From Stictocephala bisonia (taxonomy: Eukaryota; Arthropoda; Insecta; Hemiptera; Membracidae), in assembly GCA_035578905.1 (NCBI GenBank), contig JAQJVL010002159.1:53855-117854 (forward strand): a stretch of 64,000 nucleotides of DNA. The letters are read 5' to 3'. Of the stretch, positions 16,980 through 26,900 are shown one piece after another. The position numbers and the translations under genes were made by a program. A model generated the notes under the pieces. It was given only the letters and a program-made list of their open reading frames with translations. It had not been told where the DNA came from and did no database searches. The first letter of the stretch is position 1. Each line of letters opens with the position of its first letter.

Positions 16980-17507
16980 ATGATTATGGCTGCGTTACAT
17001 CATCATAAAATCAGGCTGTCGGATGGACAGAAACGTAAGCTCCGCACCGCTTACCGAAGGCGGCAGAGTGCGAGTGTTGGTCTATCGAAAGACCAAGTGA
17101 CTATGTGTGGTGGCGATGATATCTTGCTCACACCAAGACAGCACCAACGTATAGTCAAAGCGAAAAAAGATAATAAAGGATTACGGATGGAGCTTTCGTA
17201 CGGACAGCTTTCAATGAACAAAAAAGGAGGTCTCTTGAAAGAGATGCTAGATTTTGTCGAAACAGATGTACCTGGTGGCAAACGTTTCATTTCACCAGTT
17301 GTGAGGCACACAATAGCACCACTACTCAAGAATAAGTTCGTACCGTGGTTGAAACAACTAATTGACAGTGAACTTGACAGTATTATCGGTCCTAAAGGTT
17401 CAGGTCTTAAACGGCGCATCAACTCCAAGTTAGACGAACTGCTTGGTAATAAAAAAAGATCACACCCCTTTCGCTCGCTGAAATTGAAAATTACATCAAA
17501 ACGCTGA
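16980..17507 (+). CDS. Small basic pX/pVI-like virion protein
   Basis: About 175 residues from the ATG at 16,980 (MIMAALHHHKIRLSDGQKRK); a second ATG lies two codons on. The N-terminal third is rich in Lys and Arg (KRKLRTAYRRRQ). A central MNKKGGLLKEMLDF resembles the Gly-Gly-hydrophobic motif of adenovirus core protein X and its Polinton/adintovirus relatives. Two possible amphipathic helices follow (VVRHTIAPLLKNKFVPWLKQ, RINSKLDELLG). Such proteins condense DNA or act on membranes in the virion; assignment is by position and motif only. The last ~18 codons overlap the protease coding sequence in another frame. Confidence 0.65.
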   Translation: MIMAALHHHKIRLSDGQKRKLRTAYRRRQSASVGLSKDQVTMCGGDDILLTPRQHQRIVKAKKDNKGLRMELSYGQLSMNKKGGLLKEMLDFVETDVPGGKRFISPVVRHTIAPLLKNKFVPWLKQLIDSELDSIIGPKGSGLKRRINSKLDELLGNKKRSHPFRSLKLKITSKR

Positions 17508-17878
17508 AGATAGAGAATTTTCGAGGCGTGTTTATGCGTCAAATGCTACCGTCAATACCTAGTCCAATCGAATGTGGAGTCATCAATCTTGGAGATATAT
17601 CATCTAATGGCACCCACTGGACGTGTTACGTAAAACGGGGAGAACATAAATTATACTTCGACTCGTTCGGTGATGCAAGACCACCACTAGAGTTGGTACG
17701 TTATTTGGGTGCAGACAATCTCAAATACAACATCGACAGCGTCCAAGATTTTGATGATCCTCCGATATGCGGCCACCTATGTATTGAGGTGTTACGACGT
17801 AACGACAAATGTGAAGATTGGAATGATATCGTGCGGTGTCTACGAGATAACAAATACACTTGGAAGTCTTGGTGGTAA
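17453..17878 (+). CDS. PRO: Adenain-like cysteine protease (Polinton PRO)
   Basis: Processes capsid and core proteins during maturation. Counting from the ATG at 17,534, the catalytic residues are His28 (NGTHWTCY), Asp43 (LYFDSFGD), Gln71 (SVQDFDD) and Cys79 (PPICGHLCIEV). This is the adenovirus protease order His-Asp/Glu-Gln-Cys. Conserved sequence starts before that ATG: LAEIENYIKTLKIENFRGVF lies in the same frame, which is open only from 17,453 and has no ATG. The preceding frame is that of the pX-like gene, ending at an A7 run (17,451-17,457). So the protease either starts at an unusual codon, is made by frameshifting from the upstream gene, or has suffered an indel. Confidence 0.92.
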   Translation, partial: KKITPLSLAEIENYIKTLKIENFRGVFMRQMLPSIPSPIECGVINLGDISSNGTHWTCYVKRGEHKLYFDSFGDARPPLELVRYLGADNLKYNIDSVQDFDDPPICGHLCIEVLRRNDKCEDWNDIVRCLRDNKYTWKSWW

Positions 17879-17890
17879 GAGACTATAACT

Positions 17891-18190
17891 ATGGAGAGTT
17901 ATCGTGACAGTACTTTTCACATCAACAAATTTGGTGATACGAACATCACTTTTGTTGCTGGTGGTAATAGTGCACAATACGTCGATTCTAAAATCAATGA
18001 GATGAAAAGAGAGTTTTCCCATGAATCGTTGCAAGCTTTCGATAAAGTCGAAATCAAACTTCGACTAGAGCTCAATGAACTATTCGATGCTGTCCGAAAG
18101 TTGAAGAGACAAACAAACGAAAGGCTCAAAAAGATCGAGGAGAAACTTGAAGCTCTCGAGAATGGCGTGAGTGCCTCCACACCTGAATAA
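17891..18190 (+). CDS. Small coiled-coil protein of the Polinton, family unknown
   Basis: A 99-residue intact frame starting 12 bp after the protease stop (MESYRDSTFHINKFGDTNIT). The first ~35 residues look beta-like. Residues ~38-92 are charged with heptad-like spacing (VEIKLRLELNELFDAVRKLK, RLKKIEEKLEALENG), a likely coiled coil. A tataac lies 2 bp before the ATG. The position between protease and penton suggests a virion component, for example a fibre or scaffold-like trimer, but I do not recognise the family and this is inference. Confidence 0.7.
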   Translation: MESYRDSTFHINKFGDTNITFVAGGNSAQYVDSKINEMKREFSHESLQAFDKVEIKLRLELNELFDAVRKLKRQTNERLKKIEEKLEALENGVSASTPE

Positions 18191-18259
18191 CATGTGGCAA
18201 ACACGGCTATTTAAAAAAAAAAAATTTCGCATCGATCGAGAGTAACTTTTAAGAAACAC

Positions 18260-18261
<2 letters not shown>

Positions 18262-18293
<32 letters not shown>
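18262..18293. repeat. TG microsatellite
   Basis: About 16 TG units just upstream of the penton gene. It keeps one frame open as a Cys-Val run, which is not part of the protein. Confidence 0.9.
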
Positions 18294-18296
<3 letters not shown>

Positions 18297-18322
18297 GGAG
18301 ACAAAGAGTTTTAAAAATCATA

Positions 18323-19093
18323 ATGCTGTTCAAACTGGTTGGAGCGGGTTCGGTGATCACACTTCACTTGGAGCACCCAATATATTTGCGCGATGAAGAT
18401 GACTACGAACTGGCTCTGTACGGGTTTTATTCGGAAAACAATATCGCTAATCATCCGACAAATGGAACGATGTACTTTTGGATAGGTCCTAACGCCGAAC
18501 AACAGAGCATTGGTCCGAGAGCGCTTCTCTTTCAGAAAGGCCACTGGACGCTAGACACCCTACAGGTCAAGTGCAGTGAGTTCCTCAAAACACTGAACGT
18601 GGTTGATTCTGCGAGGTTCAGCATAGGGAAAATGGATGACAGGGTATCGATAGTCTCACCGCTCAAGTTCAGTTTTGACTCCACAATACGAAACCTGCTG
18701 GGGTTCGAAATGCAGTCTGAGAAAAAAGAAGACTACAGTAACGAACGTTTTTACTACATGGCCGACCATATCATAAAAGCCACGAAACCACCGAATCTCA
18801 GAGCTGTGGATACAGTCGAGATACATTGCAATTTGGTTGAAAACAGTTACTCCAATCACGACGAACACTTGCACAAGCACAAAGAACATCGACTGCTATA
18901 CACATTTTTCCCAGCCGTACCGCGGGGCTACAAAATATCAGAAACGCCGCTCCAGAGATATTATGCTCCGTTAGATAGTGCCCTGCGAAAAATACAGCAA
19001 ATCACTGTTACAATCGTGGATCAAGACAATCGCCTGATCTTGAACCCATTTGTAAATAACATTGTTTATCTACACCTACAGAAATTACGGTAG
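18323..19093 (+). CDS. Minor capsid (penton-like, Polinton PW) protein
   Basis: Intact 256-residue frame; the start chosen is ATG 18,323 (MLFKLVGAGSVITLHLEHPI) because the earlier in-frame ATG sits in the TG repeat. Blocks typical of the single jelly-roll penton of Polintons/adintoviruses are DDYELALYGFYSENNI, FSFDSTIRNLLGFEM, VDTVEIHCNLVENSYSNHDE, FPAVPRGYKISETPLQRYY and IQQITVTIVDQDNRLILNPF. It would occupy the five-fold vertices next to the major capsid protein. It is the last gene before the right TIR. Confidence 0.88.
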   Translation: MLFKLVGAGSVITLHLEHPIYLRDEDDYELALYGFYSENNIANHPTNGTMYFWIGPNAEQQSIGPRALLFQKGHWTLDTLQVKCSEFLKTLNVVDSARFSIGKMDDRVSIVSPLKFSFDSTIRNLLGFEMQSEKKEDYSNERFYYMADHIIKATKPPNLRAVDTVEIHCNLVENSYSNHDEHLHKHKEHRLLYTFFPAVPRGYKISETPLQRYYAPLDSALRKIQQITVTIVDQDNRLILNPFVNNIVYLHLQKLR

Positions 19094-19153
19094 ACAAAAC
19101 TCAACCCCACGCGTAAAACTAGAACATTCAACACTCATATTTTTCCCCATCAA

Positions 19154-19321
19154 AATTCACGCCTAGCACTGCGCCAGGAACGGCAAACATAAAATTATCA
19201 ACCATGAAACATTATCAATCCGAGCAAACTGTGAAATTATCAATCTAAGCACATCAAAGCATTATCAATCTAAAATTTAGGGTGGATAATACTGGGCCAG
19301 GAATGGCAAATCCCTACTACT
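19154..19321 (-). repeat. Polinton right terminal inverted repeat
   Basis: Reverse complement of the left TIR (6959-7125), with the same attgataatg series and the same paired ttgccrttcctggc motif. It ends in CCCTACTACT. Confidence 0.93.
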
Positions 19322-19327
19322 CACACC
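19322..19327. repeat. Polinton target-site duplication, right copy
   Basis: CACACC, identical to 6953-6958, immediately outside the right TIR. Confidence 0.92.
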
Positions 19328-20440
19328 ATTTCTTTCTTACACACGAAGTCTCCTAAATATCTGTATGATAACTTCAGGTTTTTGTCTCATGTTAGTGCCC
19401 GGGAAACACGCAGGGGTGCTTCGCTTCTTTGTATTCCTACTCATAGAACTTCAATATTTAATAAATCGTTAACCGTAAATTCTTGCCGTATGTGGAATTT
19501 CCTTCCAGATGGTATGAGGAACATTGATAACTATCATCGCGTCAGGGCGGAGGTAAAAGCCTTTCTCCTGCGGGTCCGATGATGGCCGGTGGTGTTTGGC
19601 AAGCATCTGGAGGATACGTATGAATGTACGTATGTAAGGGTTGTTTTTTGTAGTTTTTATGATTTGCTACTAAGTTAATAAATTGTGAATGAGCGTGTAG
19701 TCCATTTGAAGAGAGAGTGTGAGGGTGTAAGTGGAATTTCATAATTTTATTTTTATTTTTATTTTTAAGTCTGTTAATTTATTTCATACTGAGGGAGACA
19801 AAGGTAGTTGGACATTTGCCATCATTACGTGAAAAATAACAATCACGACGTTTCGATTTGGTAAAACCCAAACCTTTTTCAAGTGCTAAAAACTAAATTA
19901 CATCTACACAAATATGTTATAAAACTACGTTCTTAAACTAATAAACTTATCTACTTTAATAATTATCTACATTTTAACCTAGATCCTAGAATGGAGTACA
20001 ACAAAATGAACTTCTACTAAATATAAAAAATATTAACAGGGTTAAATTAATTTAGTTTTTAGCACTTGAAAAAGGTTTGGGTTTTACCAAATCGAAACGT
20101 CGTGATTGTTATTTTTCACGTAATGATGGCAAATGTCCAACTACCTTTGTCTCGCTCATCTGATACTCCATCATTAACAAATTTCAAAAACAAAGTTATT
20201 TCATACTAGTAATTTCATTTCACTATAATTATTAATTTAATATTATTTACTTTAAGATAGTTAATAATTTTTTTGTATTGGATTAGTTATTGTTACTTTT
20301 ATTCAGTTGTAATTTTTATATTTAAAAACATAATTACCATAATTGTAATTATTTTGTATCAGGTTAAGTGGAAGAAGGGACTTTTTAGTCCCAACTTCAC
20401 CTGGTTAAAAAAAGACGTATTTCATTTCATTTTCAAGCTG
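19328..20440 (+). mobile_element. LINE 3' end, right of the Polinton insertion
   Basis: Resumes the LINE frame in the same phase as 6958, reading ISFLHTKSPKYLYDNFRF, then ARETRRGASLLCIPTHRTSI and CRMWNFLPDGMRN, ending at 19,582. RxWNxLP near the C-terminus is typical of Jockey/CR1-type LINEs. The 3' UTR runs to a hairpin (ggactttttagtcc near 20,379) and an A-rich tail with repeated atttcatttcatttt (20,405-20,437). A separate 405-bp sequence is nested in the UTR at 19,791-20,195. Confidence 0.88.
19791..20195. mobile_element. 405-bp insertion with ~110-bp inverted repeats and 12-bp flanking duplication
   Basis: The arms at 19,791-19,905 and 20,047-20,157 are near-perfect inverted copies (gagacaaaggtagttggaca ... 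ccaactacctttgtctc). They share cgaaacgtcgtgattgtt and are separated by ~140 bp of AT-rich sequence. A ~38-bp tail ending in A-rich sequence follows the right arm. The 12-mer ttatttcatact occurs at 19,779-19,790 and again at 20,196-20,207. A long duplication plus an A-rich end fits retroposition, while the arms look like a MITE or a 5'-inverted copy. No coding capacity. Confidence 0.8.
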
Positions 20441-21205
20441 TGAATAAATACAGTTTTTGCACTTTGTTTAAAGTTAAAATAACATTGAGTATTTTCGAGT
20501 CAACAATCATTTCGCTTTTCTTTATGAATTCACCCCCCTGTTTGATTTGCTAAATTCAGTGTCTGCTTATAAGAAGTAATGGTTTTCAATTAACCTTTTA
20601 TTGTTTTATTTTAAACTAATATTCTCCTAATATTTCCATTTTACATTACTACTTAACTGTCTGCGCAGAAATTATGTTCACCCAAGTTTGATGGTTAGTT
20701 ACTTTCTAAAGAACTAAGAGGTCTACGAAAAATCTAATCACACCATTGTTTTCCACGTTTGATTGCGCGTTATGGCATATGTATTTTTTTAATTTTATTA
20801 CAAGTATTAATAATTTTATCATTGTTGAAACAAAAAAATGTACCGGAATTTCAACTAGTTTTAACTGTATGTACATCAAATTTACACCATTATAACCCAA
20901 AACCCCATCAATGTATCGTATTTATATTTTAATGCCTCCTTGATATGAATACTTTCTATAAGTTTTGTTGTTTCTAAAAACTGTAGAATTTTCCATTTTT
21001 TAGAAAAAAGTTCTTATCAATTCCCAAAATATTGTTTTCTTGGCTTCTAGAGGTCATAAAATTATATACTTGTTCTTGTTATGATTCTCATTACATATGT
21101 ATAGTTACGATACATTACTTTCATATGTGTAAGTAAATGGAGCGGTTTTATATTGATTTAAAGCAATTTAAAGCTATTTTAAATCTATTTAAATCGATTT
21201 AAAAA
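20441..21205. other. AT-rich intergenic stretch
   Basis: No gene, RNA or clear repeat structure seen. Near 21,140-21,205 there is a run of degenerate attta/tttaaa motifs. Confidence 0.5.
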
Positions 21206-21209
21206 TCAC

Positions 21210-22555
<1,346 letters not shown>

Positions 22556-22639
22556 TATTAAGTTTGTAACACCGTAGACGGGGATTTCCCAACTTCGGCG
22601 AATGAACATGACGTAGTGGACAACAAGAAAGGACATGAA

Positions 22640-23574
22640 TACAAGAAGGAGGACGTCATGCAACAGGTTGTAGCAGAGTAGGTACGCTGAGGCAACAAGG
22701 AGGACGACGGCATCATTGACCCAAGGGTGGAACGAGGGTTGTGTACCACGGAAACTCCTTGTCACCATAGTGGCTAGTGCTGAAACACAGAATACATCAG
22801 AGACTACAAGGAGGAAGATGGTCATTGACTCAGGAGTAGAATAAGGGTTGTGTGCCACGGAAACTCGTTTTCACCATAGTGGATAGTGCTGAAACACAGA
22901 ATACATGAGAGACAAGAAGGAGGACGATGACATCACTGATCCAGGGGTGGAACAAGAGTTGTGTGCCACGGAAACTCATTTTCACCATAGTTGATAGTGC
23001 TGAAACACAGAATACATGATAGACTACAAGGAGGACGATGACATCATTGATCCAGGGGTGGAACAAGGGTTTTGTGCCACGGAAACTCGTTTTCACCATA
23101 GTGGCTAGTGCTGAAACGCAGAATACATCAGAGGCTACAAGGAGGAAGATGGTATCATTGACTCAGGAGTAGAATAAGGGTTGTGTACCACGGAAACTCG
23201 TTTTCACCATAGTGGATAGTGCTGAAACACAGAATACATGAGAGACTACAAGGAGGACGATGACATCATTGATCCAGGGGTGGAACAAGGGTTTTGTGCC
23301 ACGGAAACTCGTTTTCACCATAGTTGATAGTGATGAAACACAGAATACATCAGAGACTACAAGGAGGAAGATGGTATCATTGACTCAGGAGTAGAATAAG
23401 GGTTGTGTACCACGGAAACTCGTTGTCACCATAGTTTCTGCTGAAACACAAAATACATCAGAAACTACAAGGAGGACGATGGCATCATTGACTCAGGAGT
23501 AGAACAAGGGTTGTATGCCACAGAAACTCGTCACCATAGTGGCTAGTGCTGAAACACAGAATAAACCAGAGAAG
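22640..23574. repeat. 111-bp tandem array, about 8 copies
   Basis: The marker ccacggaaactc recurs at 22,746, 22,855, 22,966, 23,077, 23,188 and 23,299, with degenerate copies near 23,411 and 23,518. The period of 111 bp is a multiple of 3, so the minus strand stays open in parts with a repeated 37-residue hydrophobic unit (SFRGTQPLFHPWISDVIVLL). I regard that as incidental. The array abuts the left end of the P-like element. Confidence 0.9.
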
Positions 23575-23979
23575 TTACATTCCACGGTAAATAGAACATA
23601 CGGTAGGTATCACGGTGAGGCTGCGCAGTAGACTGAGGTGATAGTGACGTCACATGGTCGAACATCTGGTTTGCCGCCAGAAAGTGCGTTCATTCTATTC
23701 CACTAAACTGTTGTGTTATACTGAATTTGTTACCATGTTTGTTGTCATCTAATGTATAGTTTGTTGCAACAAAATCTTATCTTCATTACAAAATTTATTA
23801 TAGGATAATAATTACTATGCCGTATTGAGCAGTTGCCGGTTGTATAACTTGAAACTTTTAAAAATTTATGTCAAACTTAATTTGTTGCAATGCTTGGATC
23901 TTTAGTAATTTGTTGCAGTTTGTTTTTATTTTTATTTTAATATTTAATGTAGAACAACAACTATGCCCTAGCGTGCAAT

Positions 23980-24370
23980 TTCTGGTCGTCGAACTAGTGA
24001 AAGACAATATGTAGTTGCTGGTCGTCGAACTAGTGAAAGACAATATGTAGTTGCTGGTCGTCGAACTAGTGAAAGACAATATGTAGTTGCTGGTCGTCGA
24101 ACTAGTGAAAGACAATATGTAGTTGCTGGTCGTCGAACTAGTGAAAGACAATATGTAGTTGCTGGTCGTCGAACTAGTGAAAGACAATATGTAGTTGCTG
24201 GTCGTCGAACTAGTGAAAGACAATATGTAGTTGCTGGTCGTCGAACTAGTGAAAGACAATATGTAGTTGCTGGTCGTCGAACTAGTGAAAGACAATATGT
24301 AGTTGCTGGTCGTCGAACTAGTGAAAGACAATATGTAGTTGCTGGTCGTCGAACTAGTGAAAGACAATAT
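23980..24370. repeat. 36-bp minisatellite inside the P-like element, about 10.5 copies
   Basis: Near-identical units gtagttgctggtcgtcgaac tagtgaaagacaatat with period 36. Because 36 is a multiple of 3, several frames stay open on both strands (VVAGRRTSERQY on plus, ILSFTSSTTSNY on minus). The first unit is diverged. The near-identity of the others implies recent expansion. Confidence 0.95.
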
Positions 24371-25079
24371 AATAAAAGTAATACTTAATTTCATTCTTTC
24401 CTAAAAGTAAAATTTATGCGTAACGCCTAAATGCGTTCGTGAAGGCTGACAATGCTCGTAGTTGTAAACAGTTTGATGAAAATGATTTTCAGATAGATTT
24501 TACAGAAAAGAAAACTAAAACTATCTTCAGTTAAATTTATTAACATACTAAATTGATGTATGTTCCAAATTCTAGCGAAATAAATAAAATAGCTAAGACT
24601 CGTGAAAGTAAAAAATCGTTAATTTCTTCTGCAGGAAACAGAAAAAAACCGAAATTCGGAACTTTCTTCTACGTGTGTATATGAGGGCTGTAAAATACTA
24701 TAGTACTCATATTATTACACGTCGAAAACAGTTCAGCAGTAAAAAAAGAATTATAATGATTTTCTAAAGGAGAAAAAACAACGATTCTATGAAATGGCAC
24801 AGGAACTACAATTAGGCGAAAACAAAAATTAACCGCAGTTATGAAAATGTTAAAAAACCTGTTTTAAGAATACCAGAAGAAGATAATAACTATTGGAAAT
24901 GAAGCAGCTGGTCATGGAAGACATATCTAAAGCGGTAACATTAGTTGATTATCTCGAAAATTTCTAAATTTTGTACGAGTTGTTTTGAAATGCCCATTTC
25001 TAAGTGAAATAACAATCTAACGTCGTTTGTGGTAAATATTATTAACACCTGGATTTATTGAGATAATCCTTAACATTTT

Positions 25080-25475
25080 AAAAGTCCATGCAACCTGTGT
25101 TTTCTGATTTTGAAAATAATGTCGTTTTATCTTATTATGAGATGAAGTTACAACCAGACTTGTGCTATGACAGTAGGCCTATTTATGATGAAATTTTAGG
25201 ACCCCAGAACAACGTCCAAGTAGTTGTAAGAAATTTGATTGGAAAATGGAGGCAGTCAGTAATTTACAACTTTGACAAAGCAATAGGAGAACATCTGCAA
25301 GTCGAAAAAATTTACTTTCGTATTCAGCTTGTGACGTGGAAGGCTTTAGTAGGAGCTTGTTTAATGATTTAAAAGTAGGCCTGAACGCAACTAGTTTTAA
25401 GAATCTAATGATGAATAACGTAGTATGTGGGTTTTTCAGTGGTGAACCTTTTGCACCAAAGACGGAAAAATAATT
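25080..25475 (+). pseudogene. P-element-type transposase fragment
   Basis: The open stretch 25,088-25,372 includes YDEILGPQNNVQVVVRNLIG and KWRQSVIYNFDKAIGEHL. These resemble the P transposase catalytic domain (GPxxxVQVxMxRGLxxxWKQPxxxDFD). After a frameshift near 25,330 the next frame reads CDVEGFSRSLFNDLKVGLNA and TSFKN, the place where P transposases have SDLGxxNRxLxxxLxV. A stop follows at about 25,470. No THAP domain was seen upstream, and 24,371-25,080 is AT-rich with no recognisable coding. Confidence 0.72.
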
Positions 25476-26169
25476 AAATATTTTTTTTTAACTTCTAAGT
25501 CATCAAGGAGACCAAAAATATACTCTTAAATTTACAATACAGTACAATCTTTTTGTAGCTGGTGCTCTATTACACAAGTTCTTAACTTCAGTGTTTTATT
25601 TATTAATTTTCGGTATGATTGCATATACGATAGATGTTACTGTAATTGTTACATTGATCAAGAAAATTAATCCCAAATAGAAAATAGTACTCAGCAAACG
25701 TTATATAAAAATTTAAATGATGAAATAAAATGTTTTCCGAATATCTTAATTCAGCTAAATATCATAATGTCTTGGAAGATTTATATTAAAATGTACATAA
25801 GGTATTTTAAAACATAATTTTATTATTTTTGTCATTCATGATTTAATGAATTAATAAATTAATTCATGAATTAATAAAATAATTAATTTTTTAAGTATAA
25901 GCATTACAAAATTAGTCTGCTTTACTCCGAATCAAAAGTTTCAAGTCTAATTTAAATTAAAAATTCTTAAAAAAATAAATGATAACAAACGGAATTGTCC
26001 AGTAAACCTATTCCACATACGTCTGTAAAGCTGCCACTTCGCCCATGGGACGTCATGCTGAGTGGAAAGTAGTGGGGGGGGGGGGAAATGCGCGTGATAC
26101 CTACCGTATGTTTTAGTTACCGTGGTTACATTCGACAACAATCAAGTGTGTGACATCAGTTTTACAAAT

Positions 26170-26262
26170 CATTTGTTGGTTAGTTGTAAGAGAGGACTTA
26201 CTAGTACTAACCTCACCATTTGTACACTTTGTCAATAAAGTCATTTTTCATTTCATTTGATT
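26170..26262 (+). mobile_element. Short LINE 3' tail
   Basis: A small hairpin-like segment (gaggacttactagtactaac ctc) is followed by caataaagtcatttttcatt and repeated tttcatttgat. The form matches the tail of the LINE at 20,370-20,437. No coding sequence is attached. Confidence 0.55.
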
Positions 26263-26315
26263 TGACCTCATTGCACTTTAAAACACAGAGCCATAAGGCA
26301 GCTGATTTTCTATCA

Positions 26316-26900
26316 AATCAAATCCTTTATTAACACATAATATTTGTTACAATTATAAATTTTATTTGTACAAATTTTGTGTCTTGTCAAATTATCTATA
26401 ACTACTACTAATATAATACTGTATTAATTAATTAATATTTAATAATCTTATACTACAGACATGTGAGGTAGTCGAATGTATGAAATAGTTGTAACTTTGA
26501 ACACTCAAAATATATATTCAAGCATACATTGAATAATGTTGCCAAATGGATCAAACTGTTATATATAAATTAAAACAATTTAAAACAATCAAAACTTGGC
26601 ACTTTCCATATTAAGATAATCACTGTAGAAGGCATGCGAAAGAAGAAAAGTCTTTACTAAATCTTTAAATTTTGAAATGTTGTTTTCTTTTTTAATTTTT
26701 AGTGGCAATTTCTTAAAAAATGTAATCCCATATAAGCTGGGCCTTTTTCAAATTTTGTTGTCCTATGATTTGGGTAGCATAGTGCCTCCCCATGCCTTGT
26801 ATTGTATGAATGGAAATTTCCTATTTTGGCCTCAGCGTCAATATTTTTGAATGTTAAAATTAAAACCTCAAATATATAAAGGGAATGAATGGTCATTATT
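26316..26900 (-). mobile_element. LINE 3' end on the minus strand
   Basis: The tail (aataaaggatttgatttgat in minus sense) is at 26,316-26,335. The C-terminal coding fragment at 26,699-26,896 reads HSLYIFEVLILTFKNIDAEA, then HSYNTRHGEALCYPNHRTTK and FEKGPAYMGLHF. The HSYNTRxxxxLxxPxHRTxxFEKxPxYxG pattern is typical of LINE ORF2 C-termini. The coding sequence is lost exactly where the low-quality region begins. Confidence 0.8.

Larger units (their letters stand above)
6959..19321 (+). mobile_element. Polinton/Maverick (adintovirus-like) element, 12,363 bp
   Basis: The element is bounded by ~168-bp near-perfect terminal inverted repeats starting 5'-AG and ending CT-3', with a 6-bp CACACC duplication. 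It encodes family B protein-primed polymerase, retroviral-type integrase, A32-like ATPase, adenain-like protease, major and minor capsid proteins, a PLA2-like protein, a pX-like basic protein and a small coiled-coil protein. This gene set is diagnostic of Polintons/adintoviruses. At 12.4 kb it is shorter than the usual 15-20 kb. Several genes are broken, so this copy is probably not autonomous, although the ends are well preserved. Confidence 0.97.
23575..26132 (+). mobile_element. P-like DNA transposon, degenerate, ~2.54 kb
   Basis: 33-bp terminal inverted repeats at 23,582-23,614 and 26,093-26,125 (ccacggtaaatagaacatac at the left) differ at two positions. They are flanked by TTACATT at 23,575-23,581 and 26,126-26,132; depending on where the terminus is set, the duplication is 7 or 8 bp, and P elements make 8. 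Subterminal inverted tgacgtcacatgg/atgacgtcccatgg resembles the internal inverted repeats of P elements. Inside are a 36-bp minisatellite and a decayed P-type transposase fragment. Confidence 0.82.

Noticed and set aside
18266..18322. Upstream extension of the penton gene through the TG microsatellite
   Set aside because: Gives a Cys-Val run unlike the family; the ATG at 18,323 gives the expected N-terminus.
23858..24394. 178-codon minus-strand repeat protein (ILSFTSSTTSNY units)
   Set aside because: A product of a 36-bp minisatellite whose length keeps frames open on both strands; no signal of a real gene.
26073..26085. G-run near the P-like right end as a regulatory site
   Set aside because: A simple homopolymer, possibly of uncertain length; no evidence of function.
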